Assembly (NCBI GenBank): GCA_963770915.1
Contig: CAVYRG010000001.1
Location: 4,256,570-4,320,569, forward strand
Reading direction: 5' to 3'
DNA length: 64,000 bases
Source: PALSA-270 sp963770915
GTDB taxonomy: Bacteria > Acidobacteriota > Terriglobia > Terriglobales > Acidobacteriaceae
The position numbers and the translations under genes were made by a program. Below, in pieces: positions 1 through 9,821 of the stretch. The notes beneath the pieces were generated by a model. It had not been told where the DNA came from. It made no database searches and saw only the letters and a program-made list of their open reading frames with translations. Position 1 is the stretch's first letter; each line of letters begins with the position of its first letter.

Positions 1-2553
1 GAACAGATTCAGGAAGACTTGCTGCAAACGGCCGGCATTTCCGCTGATCGCCGGCAAGTGGCTGGAGAGTTCATCCTCCACCCGAATCTTCGTAGTCTTG
101 AACTGATGCTCGAGCAGGGCCATGGTGTCAACGATGATCTTGTTCACGTCCACGTCGCCGAACTCGGTCCCGCTGGTGCGCGAGAAGTTCAGCAGATTGT
201 TGACGATTTCTGAGGCGCGGAACGTCTGCCGGGTAATCTTTTCCATCACGGCGCTCTTCTGCGGATCGCCCTGCAACTGCTTAGAGAGCATCTGCGCGTA
301 AGACGAAATAACGGCAAGGGGCGTATTGACTTCGTGGGCTACGCCTGCGGCCAGCAGGCCAATGGATGAGAGCTTATCGGACTGAGACAGCTGCGCTTCC
401 AACTCCATGCGTTCGGTGATGTCGTCCATGATGATCAGCCGCCCGATCACGTTGAACTTCCGGGTGACCAGCGGCGCGATGGCGACGTTGACGGCCCGGT
501 TCTCTCCCGCTGGAGTCTTCAGGCGGAACTTGTACAGGTTGTGGATTCCAGGGCTCTCCCGCACGCGGCGGAACTCTTCGACGAAAGCGGCAGGGAAGAC
601 CTCGCTCAGCGGGCGGGTCAGCGCTTGCCAGCGCGGCAACGCGTACATCGCTTCCATCTGCGAGTTCCAGGACTCGATCCGGTCCTCAAGGTCAATTGCC
701 AGCACGCCCACGTTGATCGACTCGACGATGTTCTCGTTGAAGTCCTTCAGGCGCTCGTATTCCGCGACCTTCTGCTCCAGGGATGCATACAGCCGCGCAT
801 TCTGAATGGCGATGCCCAGATTGCCGGCCAGAGTTTCCAGCAGCTCGACGTCCTCGCTGGAGAGAAAATCGCCCGCTACGGTTTTTCCGAGACCCAAAAA
901 TGCGATCACCCGCTGCTGCGCCTGGCAGGGAATGTAGTAGTTCAGGTCCAGCCTCGCGATCGTGTTCTGCGCGCCGGCGGTCTCGCGCGGAACCTGGTGG
1001 GTGTTCTCGAAGAACAGGTGGCCGGCTTCCATTTCCGGACGCTGCTCGTTAAGGAAACTCAGGTCCAACGGGCCGGTTTGCGCCATGCCAAACGACTTCG
1101 CCAGTTGCATCTTCCCGCCATCTTCCCCGGTGGCAAGGAAAACCGCCATGCGGTCTACCAACAAAGTCCGGGAAAGACGGTCGACTACCGAGCTGAGCAT
1201 GCGGTCGAGATCGGGTTCCGCGCTCAATTCGCGGCCGAATTCAATCAACGTTTTCCGGTAATCGTAACGTGTGCGATAGAAGAACTGGTCGATGCGTTCC
1301 TGAATCCACTTGCGCACCGGATCAAACAACACCGCCGTCACGACGATCGCCAGCACCAGTCCCTTCGGCCCCGAACTGGGCAGTTGCGCGTGCAGCCAAT
1401 CCGCAACCGCGGCAATCACCGCGAAGTAGGCTCCCGCAATCGCCGCCGCCGCTAGGGTGTAAACCATGCCGCGCTTGAAGATCAAATTCACGTCCATCAA
1501 GCGATAGCGGAAGATCGCGTACCCGAACGTCAGGGGCAGCAGGCCCAGCGAGAGAACGGAAATCTTCATCGCCGGCGTCGTCATCACGCCCGCCATGTAA
1601 GGGATTACATAAAACAGCGTGTAGGGCGCGATGGCGACAATCGTGCCACGGGTAATCCAGTTCAATTGCTGCCGCAGAATTGGAGTGCGCGCCCGCGTGT
1701 AGCAATACCAAAGCACTCCCGCCGCCGCGATGAAAAACGTTGCCAGGTAGCCCATCTGCAGTTTGTCGAGATCGAAGCGCAGCCGCTCGCTGGCCTTCAA
1801 ATACCGCAGGGCCAAGATCTGCAGTCCCAGGAGCAGCGTGCCCGGCACATAAACCGCCGGAATGGCCCATTTGTGCTCGCGCACAAACCGGCGCCGCTCT
1901 GGGAAAGTCAGGACAAAATGCAGAAACAGGGCAGGCTGCAACAACCCGGCTACAATGCTGCCCCAATAGATGCTCCAGTCAAAGCTGTTGAGCTTGCCCG
2001 TGTATTGAAAGGCGTAGAGGATAAACGAGGCCAGGCAGAAAATGTAAAAGTGCAGCGATCCCGGCGCAGTCCAGCGCCGCAGCAGAACGTAGAGTCCGAT
2101 TCCGAGATAAATCAGTGCGATCAGCCGCAGCCATGTATTCTGCGACCTTTCCGTGGGCACGAGCACGACATCGGTGTCCACCGGAACCGATTGCCGCACC
2201 AGCGAGTAGGTGGCTCTCGACCAAACCCCGGCGTGGTAAAGCTCGCGCTGCAACTGCGCGCTGTCCTTCACGGTCCGCTGGTTGATGGCGACTACGCGGT
2301 CCCCAGATTTGATCCCCGCTCTGGCGCCAGGTCCATCCGGCTGCACCTTGTCCGCCACAAGGTTACCGTTGTGCTCCAGCCACCAAACTCCGTCGTAGGG
2401 AACCGGAAATTCCTGCTCTTTTTGTAAATTGATGCCGGCAAAAACCACTGCGGCGACGGTGAGCAGGGTTAAGAGGACAACAACAAAGCGGTTTTGAAAA
2501 TCCTTGTCCATCGGCCGCAGCGGTACCCCACGATCGGGGGACAAATCGCCCAT
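1..2553 (-). CDS. PDZ-PAS membrane sensor histidine kinase (3' end outside window)
   Basis: Two-component sensor kinase, about 851 codons visible, cut by the left window edge before the ATP-binding domain is complete. The start ATG is at 2553. A transmembrane helix at about residues 21-40 (VVVLLTLLTVAAVVFAGI) is followed by a PDZ-like stretch (PDGPGARAGIKSGDRVVAIN). A long hydrophobic multi-helix region (about 2150-1320) and a probable GAF region come next, then a PAS domain ending in DDITERMELEAQLSQSDKL. The HisKA domain carries the phospho-acceptor His740 in GVAHEVNTPLA. The start of the catalytic domain, GRLQQVFLNLF, is visible near the edge. The PDZ part may sense misfolded or peptide ligands, but this is inference. 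No response regulator is visible in the window on this side. A TATAAT hexamer on the minus strand lies about 80 bp upstream of the start. Confidence 0.88.
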   Translation of the reverse strand, partial: MGDLSPDRGVPLRPMDKDFQNRFVVVLLTLLTVAAVVFAGINLQKEQEFPVPYDGVWWLEHNGNLVADKVQPDGPGARAGIKSGDRVVAINQRTVKDSAQLQRELYHAGVWSRATYSLVRQSVPVDTDVVLVPTERSQNTWLRLIALIYLGIGLYVLLRRWTAPGSLHFYIFCLASFILYAFQYTGKLNSFDWSIYWGSIVAGLLQPALFLHFVLTFPERRRFVREHKWAIPAVYVPGTLLLGLQILALRYLKASERLRFDLDKLQMGYLATFFIAAAGVLWYCYTRARTPILRQQLNWITRGTIVAIAPYTLFYVIPYMAGVMTTPAMKISVLSLGLLPLTFGYAIFRYRLMDVNLIFKRGMVYTLAAAAIAGAYFAVIAAVADWLHAQLPSSGPKGLVLAIVVTAVLFDPVRKWIQERIDQFFYRTRYDYRKTLIEFGRELSAEPDLDRMLSSVVDRLSRTLLVDRMAVFLATGEDGGKMQLAKSFGMAQTGPLDLSFLNEQRPEMEAGHLFFENTHQVPRETAGAQNTIARLDLNYYIPCQAQQRVIAFLGLGKTVAGDFLSSEDVELLETLAGNLGIAIQNARLYASLEQKVAEYERLKDFNENIVESINVGVLAIDLEDRIESWNSQMEAMYALPRWQALTRPLSEVFPAAFVEEFRRVRESPGIHNLYKFRLKTPAGENRAVNVAIAPLVTRKFNVIGRLIIMDDITERMELEAQLSQSDKLSSIGLLAAGVAHEVNTPLAVISSYAQMLSKQLQGDPQKSAVMEKITRQTFRASEIVNNLLNFSRTSGTEFGDVDVNKIIVDTMALLEHQFKTTKIRVEDELSSHLPAISGNAGRLQQVFLNLF

Positions 2554-3073
2554 CTTCGACTTCTGCACGTTCACTGCCACCGCTGTTGCCTACCTTAATT
2601 TCACAAGTGGCGCTAACTAAATGACTTCCTGGATTATAAGGGCGCCGCGAAACCAGCGCTACGTATTTTGGTATCGATTCTGTGCGATTTGGTAACCGAT
2701 TGTCGGAAATGAACTTAGGCGGTCCATTTTGGAACCGACCGTCCGACCGGTCGCTTAGAGGCCGCGAATTCGCGCCTACGGGATTTCATGGACACGCCAC
2801 TCCTCGTACAACCCCACCTGTGCCCCCTTAATCACGGGAGCGTTTAGAATTACGCTTTCCGTTACGTGCGATCTAATGGAGAACGGTGGTCGAAGCTGGG
2901 AATTTGAATTACGGTTCTCCGAGTCGATGTTTTCGATCCTATCGGAAAAAGGGGGAAGCCGGAGCTTCCCCCACACAGAAGCGACAGAGACGATACATTA
3001 GGTAAGAGTCGCGGCACAGCCCCGGAGTTGTCTGCGCCGCAGCGGAAAGCCACTGCCACAACCTAGAGACGCG
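2554..3073. other. intergenic region between divergent genes
   Basis: 520 bp between the start of the histidine kinase (minus) and the start of the hydrolase (plus), so it should hold both promoters. The only convincing signal is TATAAT on the minus strand at 2638-2633, without a good -35 at 17 bp. Short open frames here show no protein-like composition. I see no RNA gene. Confidence 0.4.
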
Positions 3074-3988
3074 ATGACCGTGGACAACACGCTGACCCCA
3101 GAAGGCATTGAGCCGGCCGTTTACGATATCGAGGATCACTGGATCACTCTTGACGGCGGCCGCATGCGCTATCTGCGTACCGGCTCGGGTCCGCCGCTGC
3201 TGCTGCTTCACGGACTGCTCGGCTACTCGTTTTCGTGGCGCTATGCCTTGCCTTCTCTGGCGCGCCAGGCGACGGTGCATGCGGTGGATATGCTGGGAGT
3301 CGGTTTCTCCGACCGGCCCCCTCGCCTGGATTGCCGTTTGCGGGCAAGTGCCGAGCGGCTGTTGCGCTTTCTGGACGCGGTGAACGTGGAGTCCTGCGAT
3401 TTGCTCGGCACCTCGCACGGCGGCGCCGTCTCGATGATGGCGGCTGCGCTGGCGCCGGAGCGGGTGAAGCGTTTGATTCTGGTGGCGCCCGTCAATCCCT
3501 GGTCCCACCACGGAAAATACATGGCAGCGTTCCTCAGCAGCCCTCCCGTGACGCCGATTTTCCTGGGCATCGCGCCCCATTTGCAGTTCATGCACGGATT
3601 CCTTCTGCGCCGCCTCTATGGCGACGCGCGGCGCATTCGTCCGGGCACACTCGACGGTTACTCGGCTCCATTTACCCTTCCCGGGGCCTTCGAAAACGAG
3701 CTCAGCATCCTCCGCACCTGGAACCAGGATCTGCGGGAACTGGAATCCGTCCTACCGCGCATCTCTTCGATTCCCACACTGCTGCTCTGGGGCTCCCAGG
3801 ATTCAGCGGTTGTCGCATCGTCCGCTATGCCTCTGCGCCGCAATTTCCAGAATTGCCGGCTCACCCTGTTCGACGGGGTCGGCCACCTTCCTTATGAAGA
3901 GGTTCCGGAGGAATTCAACCAGGCGGTGGCCGGGTTCTTAGCTACGAGCGATGAACCGATCCCTGTCCCCGCGACACCAGCAGGATAA
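3074..3988 (+). CDS. alpha/beta-fold hydrolase
   Basis: 304-residue hydrolase of the alpha/beta fold. The oxyanion-hole segment LLLLHGLLG is at 42-50. The nucleophile elbow GTSHGGA gives Ser114, the acid is Asp243 in WGSQDSAV, and the base is His271 in GVGHLPYEE, so the triad is complete. There is no signal peptide, so the enzyme is probably cytoplasmic. The family includes C-C hydrolases, esterases and haloperoxidase-like enzymes, and the substrate cannot be told from sequence alone. The ATG start follows a weak purine stretch (AGAGA). The DUF58 gene begins 17 bp after the stop and could be co-transcribed. Confidence 0.88.
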   Translation: MTVDNTLTPEGIEPAVYDIEDHWITLDGGRMRYLRTGSGPPLLLLHGLLGYSFSWRYALPSLARQATVHAVDMLGVGFSDRPPRLDCRLRASAERLLRFLDAVNVESCDLLGTSHGGAVSMMAAALAPERVKRLILVAPVNPWSHHGKYMAAFLSSPPVTPIFLGIAPHLQFMHGFLLRRLYGDARRIRPGTLDGYSAPFTLPGAFENELSILRTWNQDLRELESVLPRISSIPTLLLWGSQDSAVVASSAMPLRRNFQNCRLTLFDGVGHLPYEEVPEEFNQAVAGFLATSDEPIPVPATPAG

Positions 3989-4005
3989 ACGGGTCAGTCG
4001 GTGCT

Positions 4006-5472
4006 GTGACGTCTGCGATCTTGCAAAGCCGCCGCGGATGCGGCACGCTCATGCCAGCCATGCCGGCGAAATCTAAAGCTACGAACGGCGTCTTGGCGGC
4101 GTCGCGTTTCCGCGTGCCGGAAGTATGGCTGCGCTTTCTCGGCGCGATCTTCGGGCTGGGACTGGCATTTGCGGCAGCCCTTTTCTCCACAGTTCTCCGC
4201 GAATCCGGCAATCTGTGGGCCACCGTAGTGCTGGCTTCGATGGCCCTGTTGGTGGCCACCCTGGTAGGCCTGACCACCGTGCCTTATCTCGCGCGGCGGG
4301 TCGCTGTAGCCCGAGTGAGGAATGCCTTTGACTACGACGTCACGCGGGTGGGGATTTTTTACGTTGTGGCAGTGGTTTTGATCGGCATTGCCGCTCTCAA
4401 CACCGGCAACAATCTGCTTTACATCGTTGTAGCGGCGCTGCTGGCGGCGATTCTGGTTTCAGGAGTTGCCTCTGCCCTCGTGCTTACGGACCTGCAGTTG
4501 GAGGTCTTTTTGCCCGAGCATGTCTTCGCCGGGCGTCCGGCGGCGGGGCGAATTGTGCTGCGAAACCCGCGGCGCTGGTTGGCTTCGTTCTCCATCAACG
4601 TGGTCGCGCTGCCGCGAGAAAAGCCAAAGCGCCACTGGCACTGGCAGCCGGCCACATTTTCATTCCCCCCAGGCCGCCCGGCAGCAAAGGTCTGGTTTAA
4701 GCTGCGCGATTGGCAATTGCACCGTGTGGCCGCCGCGGATGAGGCGCACGAAATTTTCCAGGGATCGGCTTATTTTCCCCATCTTCCCCCCCGCAGCGAA
4801 CAGGCGGCCGATTTAGGGCTGAATTTCGACCGGCGAGGCCGCTACCAGCAGGAAGGTTTCGTGCTGACCACGCGCTTTCCATTCGCGTTTCTGACCAAGA
4901 AGCGGAGGGTCGCCCTTGCCCGGGAAGTCATCGTTTATCCCCCGGTCGAGCCGGCGGACGAGTTCTTCGAAGCATTGCCACTCGTTACCGGTGAGTGGGA
5001 GACTTTTCTCCGCGGGCGCGGCTCGGATTTGTACCTGATCCGCGAATACACGCAGGAGGATTCAGCGCGCCACGTGGACTGGAAAGCCACCGCCAAGTCC
5101 GGTTCACTCAAAGTGCGGGAATTCAGCCGTGAGGACGAACGCAAAGTGCGCATCGTGTTCGACAATCCCGCGCCCGGCGCGATTTCGCCCGAGGCTTACG
5201 AAAACGCTATCGCGCTTGCAGCCTCACTGGGATGGCACTTCGCCGCCCAAGATACGGAAACCTCCTTCGTGGCGCAGGGGCTGGCCGGCGGGGCAGACGT
5301 CTATCAATTTCTTGCTCATCTTGCGGTAGCGCAGCCCGTGGTTGCGCCTTCTGCCGTTTCAGCACTGCGAGCCTCCGGGGACTACAACATCATCCTTACC
5401 GCGCAACCGCGCGGAACCGTTCCCACCGCGCTTTGGGGATGTTCCTACTTCATTTTCCTGGAAGAGCGTTAG
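4006..5472 (+). CDS. DUF58 domain-containing membrane protein
   Basis: 488-residue protein with hydrophobic helices at about 42-60, 68-90 and 115-155. The C-terminal half carries the DUF58 signature: IREYTQEDSARHVDWKATAK at about 346-365 followed by LKVREFSREDERKVRIVFD. DUF58 proteins usually sit beside a MoxR AAA+ ATPase and a transglutaminase-like protein and are thought to act in cell-envelope processes. Neither partner is present here, which is unusual. The start is uncertain: GTG at 4006 gives this length, while ATG at 4051 or 4060 would shorten it by 15-18 residues. No clear Shine-Dalgarno separates the options. Confidence 0.85.
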   Translation: MTSAILQSRRGCGTLMPAMPAKSKATNGVLAASRFRVPEVWLRFLGAIFGLGLAFAAALFSTVLRESGNLWATVVLASMALLVATLVGLTTVPYLARRVAVARVRNAFDYDVTRVGIFYVVAVVLIGIAALNTGNNLLYIVVAALLAAILVSGVASALVLTDLQLEVFLPEHVFAGRPAAGRIVLRNPRRWLASFSINVVALPREKPKRHWHWQPATFSFPPGRPAAKVWFKLRDWQLHRVAAADEAHEIFQGSAYFPHLPPRSEQAADLGLNFDRRGRYQQEGFVLTTRFPFAFLTKKRRVALAREVIVYPPVEPADEFFEALPLVTGEWETFLRGRGSDLYLIREYTQEDSARHVDWKATAKSGSLKVREFSREDERKVRIVFDNPAPGAISPEAYENAIALAASLGWHFAAQDTETSFVAQGLAGGADVYQFLAHLAVAQPVVAPSAVSALRASGDYNIILTAQPRGTVPTALWGCSYFIFLEER

Positions 5473-5788
5473 GAAACTCGGATTTAAAGGTTCTGCGTTC
5501 CCCTGTGCTTCCCTGTGTCCTCTCTGGGGTGCAGTCTCATTGGACACTTGATCGGAGCTTTCCTTGGTTTCTTGCTTTAGAGAAGCGGAATTGCGCAGGG
5601 CAAGGGGATCGGAATACCGCGGAAACCATTGTGGGATAGCCTTTCTAACGCCATTCTCATTCTCCGCATTTTCATTACCTTCGTACATTGGACCATTGGG
5701 GGCGAGCTGCTAAGGTTGAAGTGACAAAAAATGGAGTGAGCATTGTAGTCTGAGACCGCGGCCTCCCCCCTCTTCGACAGGAATCCCG
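5473..5788. other. intergenic region with a repeat fragment
   Basis: 316 bp. At 5500-5524 it holds a fragment of the repeat family CCCCTGTGCTTCCCTGTG plus TCCTCT, also seen at 46458-46536 and 59732-59760. The rest shows no gene or clear promoter. GGA at 5780-5782 is a weak ribosome-binding site for the next gene. Confidence 0.45.
5500..5524. repeat. interspersed repeat, CCCCTGTG family (fragment)
   Basis: CCCCTGTGCTTCCCTGTG followed by TCCTCT matches the left arm of the fuller copy at 46458-46486, with one difference and a diverged end. It lies just after the stop of the DUF58 gene. Confidence 0.6.
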
Positions 5789-6739
5789 ATGAGTTGGAAG
5801 ATGGAGTTTGCCTTTTACGCGCTGTGGATCGCCCACCCGGCACTGCAGTTCGTGCTGGCGGGGTTCATGGTGCGGCGCAAGCTGCATCGTAGATTCCACT
5901 GGTTCTTTGTCTATTTGATTTCGCAAGTAGTGATCTTCACGCTTCTTTTCCCGGTTTACCTGAAGTCCGACAAATCCATTTCCTACTATGAGCTGTTTTT
6001 TTACCTCTTTTGGGCTCTTGACGCGGTCAGCCTCGCCCTGGGCTTCAAAGTAATCCATGAAATTTTTCTTGATGTTTTCCAGCCTTACCATACGTTGAAG
6101 GATTTGGGCACGGTACTGTTCAAATGGGCGGGGCTGGTTATGCTCATGGTTGCCGCAGTGGTGGCCGCCGCCAACAGCGCTTCCGATCAGGACCCGCTGG
6201 TGCAGTCCGTACTTACCGTCCAGCGCTGTGTCCGCGTAATCCAATGCGGATTGATCCTGTTCTTGTTGCTGTTCTCGCGCTATCTTGGCGTCTCCCGAAA
6301 ACAGCATAGTTTCGGAATTGCTGCCGGTTTTGGACTATTCGCCAATGCGGAGTTGCTGGTGGTGGCTTTGCGCGCAGGCGCCTATATCAGCCAAAACGCC
6401 GCCAACCTGGCGAACATGATGGCTTACAATCTCGCTATTCTGCTTTGGCTCTCTTACATGGTCACGAAAGGAGCCGCGCGAGCGTCGTCGGCAACCCTCC
6501 TGACCTCGCAACGGTGGGACCAGAGTCTATCCGAACTCCACCATCCGGTAGGGGACGAGTCGCTTATCCCCATGTTTGAAGGGATGGTGGAGCGAGCCTT
6601 CTCTCGCGCACATGAGACGCAAGACAGCGAGGAAACCGATCGCTTGAAAAAAACGGCTGAGTCACAAGGAGTATCCGAAGAAACGTCCGGCCTTGCCCAA
6701 TCCGCCTCTGCTTCTCAGGGAGCGTCTTCGAAGCGATAG
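5789..6739 (+). CDS. multi-pass membrane protein of unknown function
   Basis: 316 residues with about seven hydrophobic helices, for example at 8-28, 38-58, 68-90, 112-130, 150-165, 178-195 and 208-225. A hydrophilic C-terminal tail of about 90 residues follows, rich in Glu, Ser and Thr. I do not recognise a named domain. Aromatic-rich helices and the absence of charged transport motifs suggest a structural or sensory membrane protein. Proteins of this appearance occur repeatedly in Acidobacteria, so it is likely a lineage-specific family (inference). The start ATG has only a GGA upstream. Confidence 0.75.
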   Translation: MSWKMEFAFYALWIAHPALQFVLAGFMVRRKLHRRFHWFFVYLISQVVIFTLLFPVYLKSDKSISYYELFFYLFWALDAVSLALGFKVIHEIFLDVFQPYHTLKDLGTVLFKWAGLVMLMVAAVVAAANSASDQDPLVQSVLTVQRCVRVIQCGLILFLLLFSRYLGVSRKQHSFGIAAGFGLFANAELLVVALRAGAYISQNAANLANMMAYNLAILLWLSYMVTKGAARASSATLLTSQRWDQSLSELHHPVGDESLIPMFEGMVERAFSRAHETQDSEETDRLKKTAESQGVSEETSGLAQSASASQGASSKR

Positions 6740-7094
6740 CGATGGCCATCCTGCCCTGAGCTAGACCATTGACACATCCCGTGGGTTCTCGCCGTGACAA
6801 ACTTGCGACTCGACCGCAAATGCGAATCCTCCATGGTCTGTTCGGATTTTGGAACGGAGCCTGCGGGGGAAGCTGGGAGTCCGGCAAACCCTCTTCTGTT
6901 AGACGAATTAATGCAGCCTATCTCCATGAAACTGAACCGTATAATCTTGCTTTGATTCCTCGTCTTAGCAGCTGGTAATGGATGATCTGCTATGACCAAC
7001 GGGCGAAACTGAGGTTACTAAAGTACCTGACCCTATAATTCTCCCGCGTCCGAATCCCACTCCCAGGGGAAATCGCGATGCAAGGAGAACAACA
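6740..7094. other. intergenic region upstream of a small secreted peptide gene
   Basis: 355 bp. Two perfect TATAAT hexamers on the plus strand lie at 6940-6945 and 7034-7039, neither with a good -35 at 16-18 bp. The second lies about 55 bp before the ATG at 7095 and is the better candidate promoter. No other gene is seen. Confidence 0.4.
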
Positions 7095-7235
7095 ATGAAA
7101 CGTGCAGTCAGGGTACTGCTCCTGATGGTAGGTTTGGCTTGCACGTACGTCGCGGTGGCGGCACCCATAGTGCCGGCGCCGGATGGGGGCCCGATCCCGA
7201 CGTGCAATCCGAAGAAACCTTGTGCACCGCACTAA
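7095..7235 (+). CDS. 46-residue secreted peptide precursor
   Basis: Small gene missed by length cut-offs. AGGAG at 7083-7087 sits 7 nt before the ATG. The product starts with two basic residues, followed by a hydrophobic core (VLLLMVGLACTYVAV) and an Ala-Ala-Pro boundary, as expected for a signal peptide cut near residue 22. The remaining 24 or so residues are Pro/Gly-rich with two Cys (PTCNPKKPCAPH), so a disulfide or a surface peptide is possible. A strong terminator follows at 7288-7329, supporting a monocistronic transcript. The function is unknown; a secreted peptide of acidobacterial type is inference. Confidence 0.7.
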   Translation: MKRAVRVLLLMVGLACTYVAVAAPIVPAPDGGPIPTCNPKKPCAPH

Positions 7236-7287
7236 GGTCTGGAGCAATTGTGCGAGCCGGGTTGCGCAAGCGGCTCGGTAATGAGGG

Positions 7288-7329
7288 GGGCTGAAGGCAG
7301 AGGCGATAAAGCCGCGTCAGCCCTTTTTT
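7288..7329 (+). terminator. Rho-independent terminator
   Basis: GGGCTGA (7288-7294) pairs perfectly with TCAGCCC (7317-7323), and six T follow at 7324-7329. The loop is long (22 nt). It ends the transcript of the small peptide gene, just before the convergent DUF255 gene. Confidence 0.7.
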
Positions 7330-7343
7330 CGTTGGGATTGTTT

Positions 7344-9479
7344 TTATGGATTCGCTGGGTTCGCTTGACGCAATTGTCTTATCAGTTCGTCCGTACCGAA
7401 GACCGGCGGTTGGCAAGCGAACCCGGCGCAGATCACCGCCGCACTCTTCCGATCGGCAAGGAACGGCAACGAAGGAATTGTTTTCGCTAGCGCAGGTGGG
7501 AGATTTTGCGCAACCGCGCTGCCGGGAGCGAGCTTCAGCACCGCCTTGCCGAGACTGAAGTTGCCGGCCGCTGCCGCGAAGAGCTGATCCGCAAGCGCAT
7601 CTTCCCCAATAATTACGACCTGCGTGTGGGCCCGCGCGAGGTGTACCGCCGCGATGCCATACGTCGCTGCGAACAAGCCATACTGCCCCGCCAGGGAGGC
7701 GAGCACCTCCAAGGTTTGTTCTGCCTTGTCGCGGTAGCCCTGGTTGTTGGTGTAGCCGTGCAGGCGCAGCAGAGCAATGGCTGCCATGGAATTGCCGGCC
7801 GGTGTCGGCGAATCCTGAAACGGCTTGCGGCGGACGCCTAAAACGCCGAACTCGTTTCCACTGCCCCCAGCGAGGGGCTCCGTATCGAAGAAGCCGCCTC
7901 CAACGGAGTCAAAAAAACCTGCCACCATTTTGTCCACAATTTGCTGGGCGAACCTGAAGTACGTGAGGTCGGCCGTGGCTTCATACGCGTCAAGGCAAGC
8001 TAAGGTCGTGAACGCGTAGTCGTCGAGCATTCCGGGGACTGCGGCGGTTCCGGGCTGCGAATCGGAATAAGCAATCACGTGCCTGAGCCCAGAATTTTCC
8101 TGCCATCCTTCGCCCAGAATGCGGTCGAGCGAGCGCAGTGCAAAATGCCGGGCGGCATCAAGGCCGAGCACTTTTGCCGCTTCCAGGTAGGCCGAGACGC
8201 AGAGCGCGTTCCAGCCGGTGTACACGGTCTTATCCACGTAAGGTGTCGGTCGATTCAGCCGCGCCGCGTACATTTTCTGCTTCGCGGCATCGAGCAGCTC
8301 GCCCACACGCTCCGGCGCGATGCCCGTGCGCTTGGCAATTTCTTCCACTGACGCCCGCACATAGAGGACATTCTTCGCCGGATTGTGGTGCATCTCGCCG
8401 ATTTCGTTGATGTCGTAGTGCAGAGTTGCGGCTGCGGCTTCGTCTTCGGCCAGCACGGCCTTGGCTTCGTCCAGAGTCCAGGTGAAATAGTCGCCGTCGT
8501 CGTCCATGGAGTAGTCGGCGTCCTGCGACGCGTAGAACCCGCCGTGCTCGCGGTCGCTGAGCCATTCGTTCGTCCAGCGGATGACGTCGCCCGCTACGCC
8601 CGCGAAGAATTCCGAGCCCGTGGCCTGGTAGGCGTGGACGTAATTCTTCAGCAGTTCGGAGTTGTCATAGCACATCTTCTCGAAGTGCGGCACCACCCAG
8701 CGCTCATCGACGGAATAGCGATGGAACCCGCCGGCCAACTGGTCATAGACGCCGCCGCGCGCCATTTTTTCGAGCGTGGTCACGACCACGTGCCGCAGCT
8801 TTTCGTCGCCCGAATTCGCATACTGGTCGATCAACAGATCGAGCGCGGCCGGGTGCGGGAACTTCGGAGCGCTGCCGAAGCCCCCATGGTTCGCGTCGAA
8901 CATGCCGAGGATCTTTTCGACGATGGCGTCAATCACGCTGGGAGAAAATTCGCCGCTCCGCCCGGCAAATGACTCCGACTGCGCGACGGCGTTTTCCACC
9001 ATCTTGGCTTGCTCAGCGACATCGCCATTCTTTTCCGCGTAAGCGCCCGCAATCGAAAGCAGCACCCGCTTGAAGCTGGGCCGTTCGTATTGATCGTCAG
9101 GCGGAAAATATGTGCCGCCGTAAAACGGCTTGCCGTCCGGCGTGAGAAAAGCGGTGAGCGGCCAGCCGCCTTGCCCGGTGACGGCCTGCACGGCCACCTG
9201 ATAGCGGCTATCGATGTCCGGGCGCTCGTCGCGATCTACCTTGATGGCGACGAATTTTTCATTGACGATTTGCGCGATTTCCGGACTGTCATACGACTCG
9301 CGATCCATTACATGGCACCAATGGCACCACACCGCGCCAATGTCGAGCAGGATAGGCTTGTTCTCGCGCTTGGCCACGGCGAAGGCCTCCTCGCCCCACT
9401 CGCGCCACTGGATGGGTTGATGCATGGCGGATCGCAGGTAGGCGGAGGAAGCGCGGGAGAGGGCGTTGAGGGGAGACAT
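7344..9479 (-). CDS. thioredoxin-domain protein, DUF255/YyaL (SPATA20-like)
   Basis: About 711 residues from the ATG at 9479. An upstream start at 9536 would add 19 residues that lack conserved character. The N-terminal thioredoxin-like DUF255 domain has a CxxC motif in GAVWCHWCHVMDRESY and the typical GQGGWPLTAFLTPDG and GGTYFPP segments. The rest is an (alpha/alpha)6-barrel, glycosidase-like region (GGFGSAPKFPHP, GGVYDQLAGGFHRYSVDE, PHFEKMCYDN). The family is widespread and highly conserved, but its substrate is not established. It may be a redox-linked enzyme or chaperone of the cytoplasm. It converges on the small peptide gene across the terminator. Confidence 0.9.
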   Translation of the reverse strand: MSPLNALSRASSAYLRSAMHQPIQWREWGEEAFAVAKRENKPILLDIGAVWCHWCHVMDRESYDSPEIAQIVNEKFVAIKVDRDERPDIDSRYQVAVQAVTGQGGWPLTAFLTPDGKPFYGGTYFPPDDQYERPSFKRVLLSIAGAYAEKNGDVAEQAKMVENAVAQSESFAGRSGEFSPSVIDAIVEKILGMFDANHGGFGSAPKFPHPAALDLLIDQYANSGDEKLRHVVVTTLEKMARGGVYDQLAGGFHRYSVDERWVVPHFEKMCYDNSELLKNYVHAYQATGSEFFAGVAGDVIRWTNEWLSDREHGGFYASQDADYSMDDDGDYFTWTLDEAKAVLAEDEAAAATLHYDINEIGEMHHNPAKNVLYVRASVEEIAKRTGIAPERVGELLDAAKQKMYAARLNRPTPYVDKTVYTGWNALCVSAYLEAAKVLGLDAARHFALRSLDRILGEGWQENSGLRHVIAYSDSQPGTAAVPGMLDDYAFTTLACLDAYEATADLTYFRFAQQIVDKMVAGFFDSVGGGFFDTEPLAGGSGNEFGVLGVRRKPFQDSPTPAGNSMAAIALLRLHGYTNNQGYRDKAEQTLEVLASLAGQYGLFAATYGIAAVHLARAHTQVVIIGEDALADQLFAAAAGNFSLGKAVLKLAPGSAVAQNLPPALAKTIPSLPFLADRKSAAVICAGFACQPPVFGTDELIRQLRQANPANP

Positions 9480-9821
9480 GAATTCAAGTGTATCGCGACC
9501 GTCTCGGGGATGGGGGGAGTGTTCCTGTCGGAACACAGCGTGATGACGGGAATGTGATGACAGTTAAGGTGTTGAGCGGGTGGGAGTTGCGGGGTGGCGC
9601 ATGAGAGCTTTCGCTTTTTCTTTAGAATTCCTGGAAAATTGATGGCGGCGGAGTCGTCGATACAGGACTTCGTTATTGGAGCCCATTGGGCGCGGGCTCT
9701 TATTGCGGACCCTGGCAGCGTGCCTGGGTTAGTTTGGCGATCAGAAATTCTCGTCCTTCGCCATTTCGGAGGGTCCAGAACACCCGAGATACTTCCACGC
9801 GTCGCGGAGGGCATCGCGATC

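Noticed and set aside
2776..2976. 66-codon minus-strand frame in the intergenic gap
   Set aside because: No ribosome-binding site and no protein-like composition.
7021..7075. possible tRNA T-arm (GTCCGAATCCC)
   Set aside because: No matching acceptor, D- or anticodon stems could be drawn.
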